The notes under the pieces: generated by a model
Database searches by the model: none
The model's input: the letters and a program-made list of their open reading frames with translations, nothing else
What the model was told of the DNA's origin: nothing
Translations under genes and position numbers: made by a program
Origin: Streptomyces sp. NRRL WC-3626
Lineage (GTDB): Bacteria > Actinomycetota > Actinomycetes > Streptomycetales > Streptomycetaceae
Assembly: GCF_000718785.1 (NCBI RefSeq)
Contig: NZ_JOCA01000008.1
Location: 186,001 to 250,000, forward strand
Reading direction: 5' to 3'
DNA: 64,000 nt
Shown here: positions 61,700-64,000 of the stretch, in pieces
How the letters are laid out: each line of letters begins with the position of its first letter
How positions within the stretch are numbered: position 1 is the first letter of the stretch

Positions 61700-64000
61700 A
61701 TGACGTTCGACTCCCTGGTCAACCGCGGCGACTACTTCTCCGCGCACTACCTCGCCGAGGTCCTGCCCAAGGACCTCAAGTCCGGTCTGCTCGCCGAGTG
61801 GAAGCAGCGCGAGGAGGACGCCGCCGGTGCCGAGCGACCCGAGGGCGCCCTTCCGGTCACCCCGCGCGCGGGCCTGCGGGCGCTGCGCCGCACGTACTTC
61901 GCCGCTCGGTCGTACTTCACGATGGACGAGGAGCGGGCGGCGACGGGTGAGGACGCCGTGACGTACGACGCGCCCGAGTGGCGTGATCGCGTGCGCGCGC
62001 TCAACGGGGAGGTGCTGCGGGCGCTCGGCTTCGACGCGAAGCCGGGCACGCTCACCGTCGTGCGTGCGGATCAGTCGTACGAGGTGACAGTCGCGCACGC
62101 GGAGAAGGATCTGGTCGCGCTGGACTGCGGGTGGTCGGCCGAGCCCGATGACGCGCTGGACCCGGACGGGGCCGGGCGGTTGCTGGACGAGCTGCGCCTG
62201 GACGGTCAGCACACGGTGGCCACCGGGTCCAAGCTCGCCTCGTTCCTATTCGCGTGCGAGGACGCGCCGCGCTATGTGCTGCTGCTGGTCGGCGGTGTCG
62301 TGGTGCTCGCGGACCGGGCGGCGTGGGGCGAGGGCCGGTACCTCGCGGTGTCGCTGGACGCGTCCCTGGAGCGCAACGACACCAAGGCGGGCGGCGAACT
62401 CGACACCGTGGCCGCGCTGTTCGGCGCGGACTCGCTGCGTACGCCGGAGGAGGGCGGCGAGAACCCGCTCGCCACGCTGGTCGACAAGTCGACGAAGCAT
62501 GCGGTGGGTGTGTCGAGCGAGCTGCGGGACGGGCTGCGGCTGAGCGTCGAGCTGATCGCCAACGAGGTCCTTGACCGGGTGCGAGAGGGCGGTGTCCGGC
62601 CGGAAGAGGTCAAGGAACTGCCCGAACTGGGACGGCAGTTGACGCGGGAGTCGCTGCGGTACCTGTACCGGATTCTGTTCCTGCTGTACGCGGAGGCCCG
62701 CCCGGAGCTGGGCATCCTGCCGTCGGACTACCCCGAGTACCAGCTGGGGTACGGCCTCGGCCGGTTGGGCGAGTTGATCGCCGAGCGGGATCTCGTCGAC
62801 GAGAAGTCCCGCAAGGGGTTCTACCTGTACGAGTCGCTGGATCTGCTGTTCAGCAAGGTGCAGGAGGGGTACCGGCCGCGCCGTACGCACGGGATGGTGG
62901 ACGAGAAGGCGTCGGAGGACGTGGGGCTGCGGTTCGAGCCGTTGCACTCCAAGCTGTTCGAGCCGGAGGCGATCCGGCTGATCGGGGCGCGTGCGGTGCC
63001 GGACCCGCGGGTCGAGGGTGAGACCGGTCTCGAGGGCGGGGAGCGGTTCATCGACACCCGGCTGCGCAACGAGACGCTGTACCGGGTGCTGCGACTGCTG
63101 ATGCTCACGCGCGGCAAGAAGCGGGAGCGCGGCGGCTTCATCTCGTACGCGCAGCTCGGGATCAACCAGCTCGGGGCCGTGTACGAGGGACTGATGTCGT
63201 ACTCCGGTTTCGTCGCCGGTGAGGAGCTGTACGAGGTCGCCAAGCACGGGGACCCGAAGGACGGTTCGTGGCTCGTCCCGGCGGCCAAGGCCGACGAGTA
63301 CCCGGACGAGGTGTTCGTCCGGCAGAAGGACGAGGACACGGGTGAGGAGCGGCGGGTTCGACATGCGGCGGGCTCGTTCGTGTACCGGCTATCCGGGCGT
63401 GACCGGCAGACGTCGGCCTCGTACTACACGCCGGAGTCGCTGACGCGGGTCACCGTGCAGCTGGCGTTGCAGCACCGGCTCGACCAGGACGACACGGTGA
63501 CCGAGGCCCGTGAACTCCTTGAGTGGAAGATCTGCGAGCCGGCGCTCGGCTCGGGTGCGTTCTTGAACGAGGCGATCAATCAGGTCGCGGCGGAGTATCT
63601 GCGGCGGCGGCAGGACGAGTTGGGTGTCGCCATCGACACCGAGAAGTACGCGGTCGAGTTGCAGAAGGCCAAGGCGTACATCGCGCTGCACAACTCCTAC
63701 GGCGTCGACCTCAACAACACGGCGGTGGAGCTGGCGGAGGTGTCGCTGTGGCTCAACACGATGCATCCGGGGATGGAAGCGCCGTGGTTCGGGCTGCACC
63801 TGCGGCGGGGCAACTCGTTGATCGGTGGGCGTCGGGAGGTGTACTCGGCTGAGCGGTTGAAGAAGGGCGGCTGGCTGGGGGCGACCCCGGAGCGGTTCCC
63901 GTTGTCGGAGGCGGTGGCGGGGGTGGCGCTGCCTGAGGGGGCGGTGCATCACTTCTTGCTTCCGGCGAAGGAGTGGGGCGCGGTCGCGGCCGAGAAGGAG
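61700..64000 (+). CDS. drmMI: DISARM adenine methylase DrmMI (partial, runs off the window)
   Basis: The first 767 residues of a large N6-adenine methylase. A long N-terminal region (1-600) is followed by SAM motif I EPALGSGAF at 613-621 and the acidic motif in YGVDLNNTAVELAEVSLWLN. Segment LRRGNSLIGGR is the usual lead-in to the catalytic NPPY/F motif, which should lie beyond 64000. PglX/DrmMI-type enzymes modify host DNA so that the system spares it. ATG 61700 is 25 bases after the drmD stop. No stop codon occurs before the edge. Confidence 0.9.
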   Translation, partial: MTFDSLVNRGDYFSAHYLAEVLPKDLKSGLLAEWKQREEDAAGAERPEGALPVTPRAGLRALRRTYFAARSYFTMDEERAATGEDAVTYDAPEWRDRVRALNGEVLRALGFDAKPGTLTVVRADQSYEVTVAHAEKDLVALDCGWSAEPDDALDPDGAGRLLDELRLDGQHTVATGSKLASFLFACEDAPRYVLLLVGGVVVLADRAAWGEGRYLAVSLDASLERNDTKAGGELDTVAALFGADSLRTPEEGGENPLATLVDKSTKHAVGVSSELRDGLRLSVELIANEVLDRVREGGVRPEEVKELPELGRQLTRESLRYLYRILFLLYAEARPELGILPSDYPEYQLGYGLGRLGELIAERDLVDEKSRKGFYLYESLDLLFSKVQEGYRPRRTHGMVDEKASEDVGLRFEPLHSKLFEPEAIRLIGARAVPDPRVEGETGLEGGERFIDTRLRNETLYRVLRLLMLTRGKKRERGGFISYAQLGINQLGAVYEGLMSYSGFVAGEELYEVAKHGDPKDGSWLVPAAKADEYPDEVFVRQKDEDTGEERRVRHAAGSFVYRLSGRDRQTSASYYTPESLTRVTVQLALQHRLDQDDTVTEARELLEWKICEPALGSGAFLNEAINQVAAEYLRRRQDELGVAIDTEKYAVELQKAKAYIALHNSYGVDLNNTAVELAEVSLWLNTMHPGMEAPWFGLHLRRGNSLIGGRREVYSAERLKKGGWLGATPERFPLSEAVAGVALPEGAVHHFLLPAKEWGAVAAEKE

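Overview
The window is GC-rich actinobacterial DNA, almost certainly a Streptomyces chromosome. GTG starts are common, genes overlap as ATGA/TGATG, there are Tat and lipoprotein signals, long GC stem-loops act as terminators, and families such as DUF574 methyltransferases, EACC1, ROK/LacI sugar regulators and PQQ-propeller kinases are typical of that genus. No tRNA, rRNA, CRISPR array or intact insertion sequence was recognised.

1-19.3 kb looks like a conflict or defence region. On the minus strand are a PUA/EVE-like protein, an HTH-N6-adenine methylase, and a translationally coupled pair: EACC1 followed by a caspase-STAND NTPase-WD40 protein. Diverging from EACC1 is a five-gene plus-strand operon: SWIM zinc finger, an unknown 460-residue protein, a vWA protein, a MoxR-like AAA+ ATPase and a DUF5682 protein. 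It has a near-ideal actinobacterial DNA-damage (PafBC / RecA-NDp) promoter. After a terminator and a small membrane protein comes a separate four-gene operon, HerA/VirB4-like ATPase - small protein - AbrB-like protein - unknown protein, with less GC-biased codon use. This is the part I find hardest to match to a described system. An 83-bp decayed copy of the end of the downstream GH16 gene lies just after it.

19.5-41.6 kb is mostly polysaccharide catabolism and secretion: a Tat lipoprotein with a PQQ-like propeller, an antigen-85-type esterase, two divergent paralogous SAM methyltransferases, and a GH16 glucanase with two discoidin-like domains. Next is a beta-glucoside ABC importer operon (binding protein, two permeases, GH1) divergent from a ROK regulator. 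Then comes a LacI regulator with GH3, a GH2-like enzyme, a DUF1996 protein and a divergent Tat-exported beta-helix protein. Identical-core GAGAGCGCTC palindromes sit upstream of the LacI gene and just downstream of both promoters in the DUF1996/beta-helix intergenic region, so this set looks like one LacI regulon.

41.6-52 kb holds an EF-G paralogue with a candidate leader peptide and a hairpin covering its ribosome-binding site, a TrmB/LuxR-type regulator, a group of secreted peptidoglycan-binding proteins including an M15 carboxypeptidase, an orphan Tat lipoprotein sugar-binding protein, a StrR/NovG-like ParB-fold regulator and an MHS-family transporter.

52.4-64 kb holds three Ser/Thr protein kinases, the first two overlapping and carrying extracellular PQQ-like propellers, followed by the start of a class 1 DISARM locus: drmD (SNF2-like helicase) and drmMI (adenine methylase), which runs off the window end. 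drmA, drmB and drmC would be expected beyond 64 kb.
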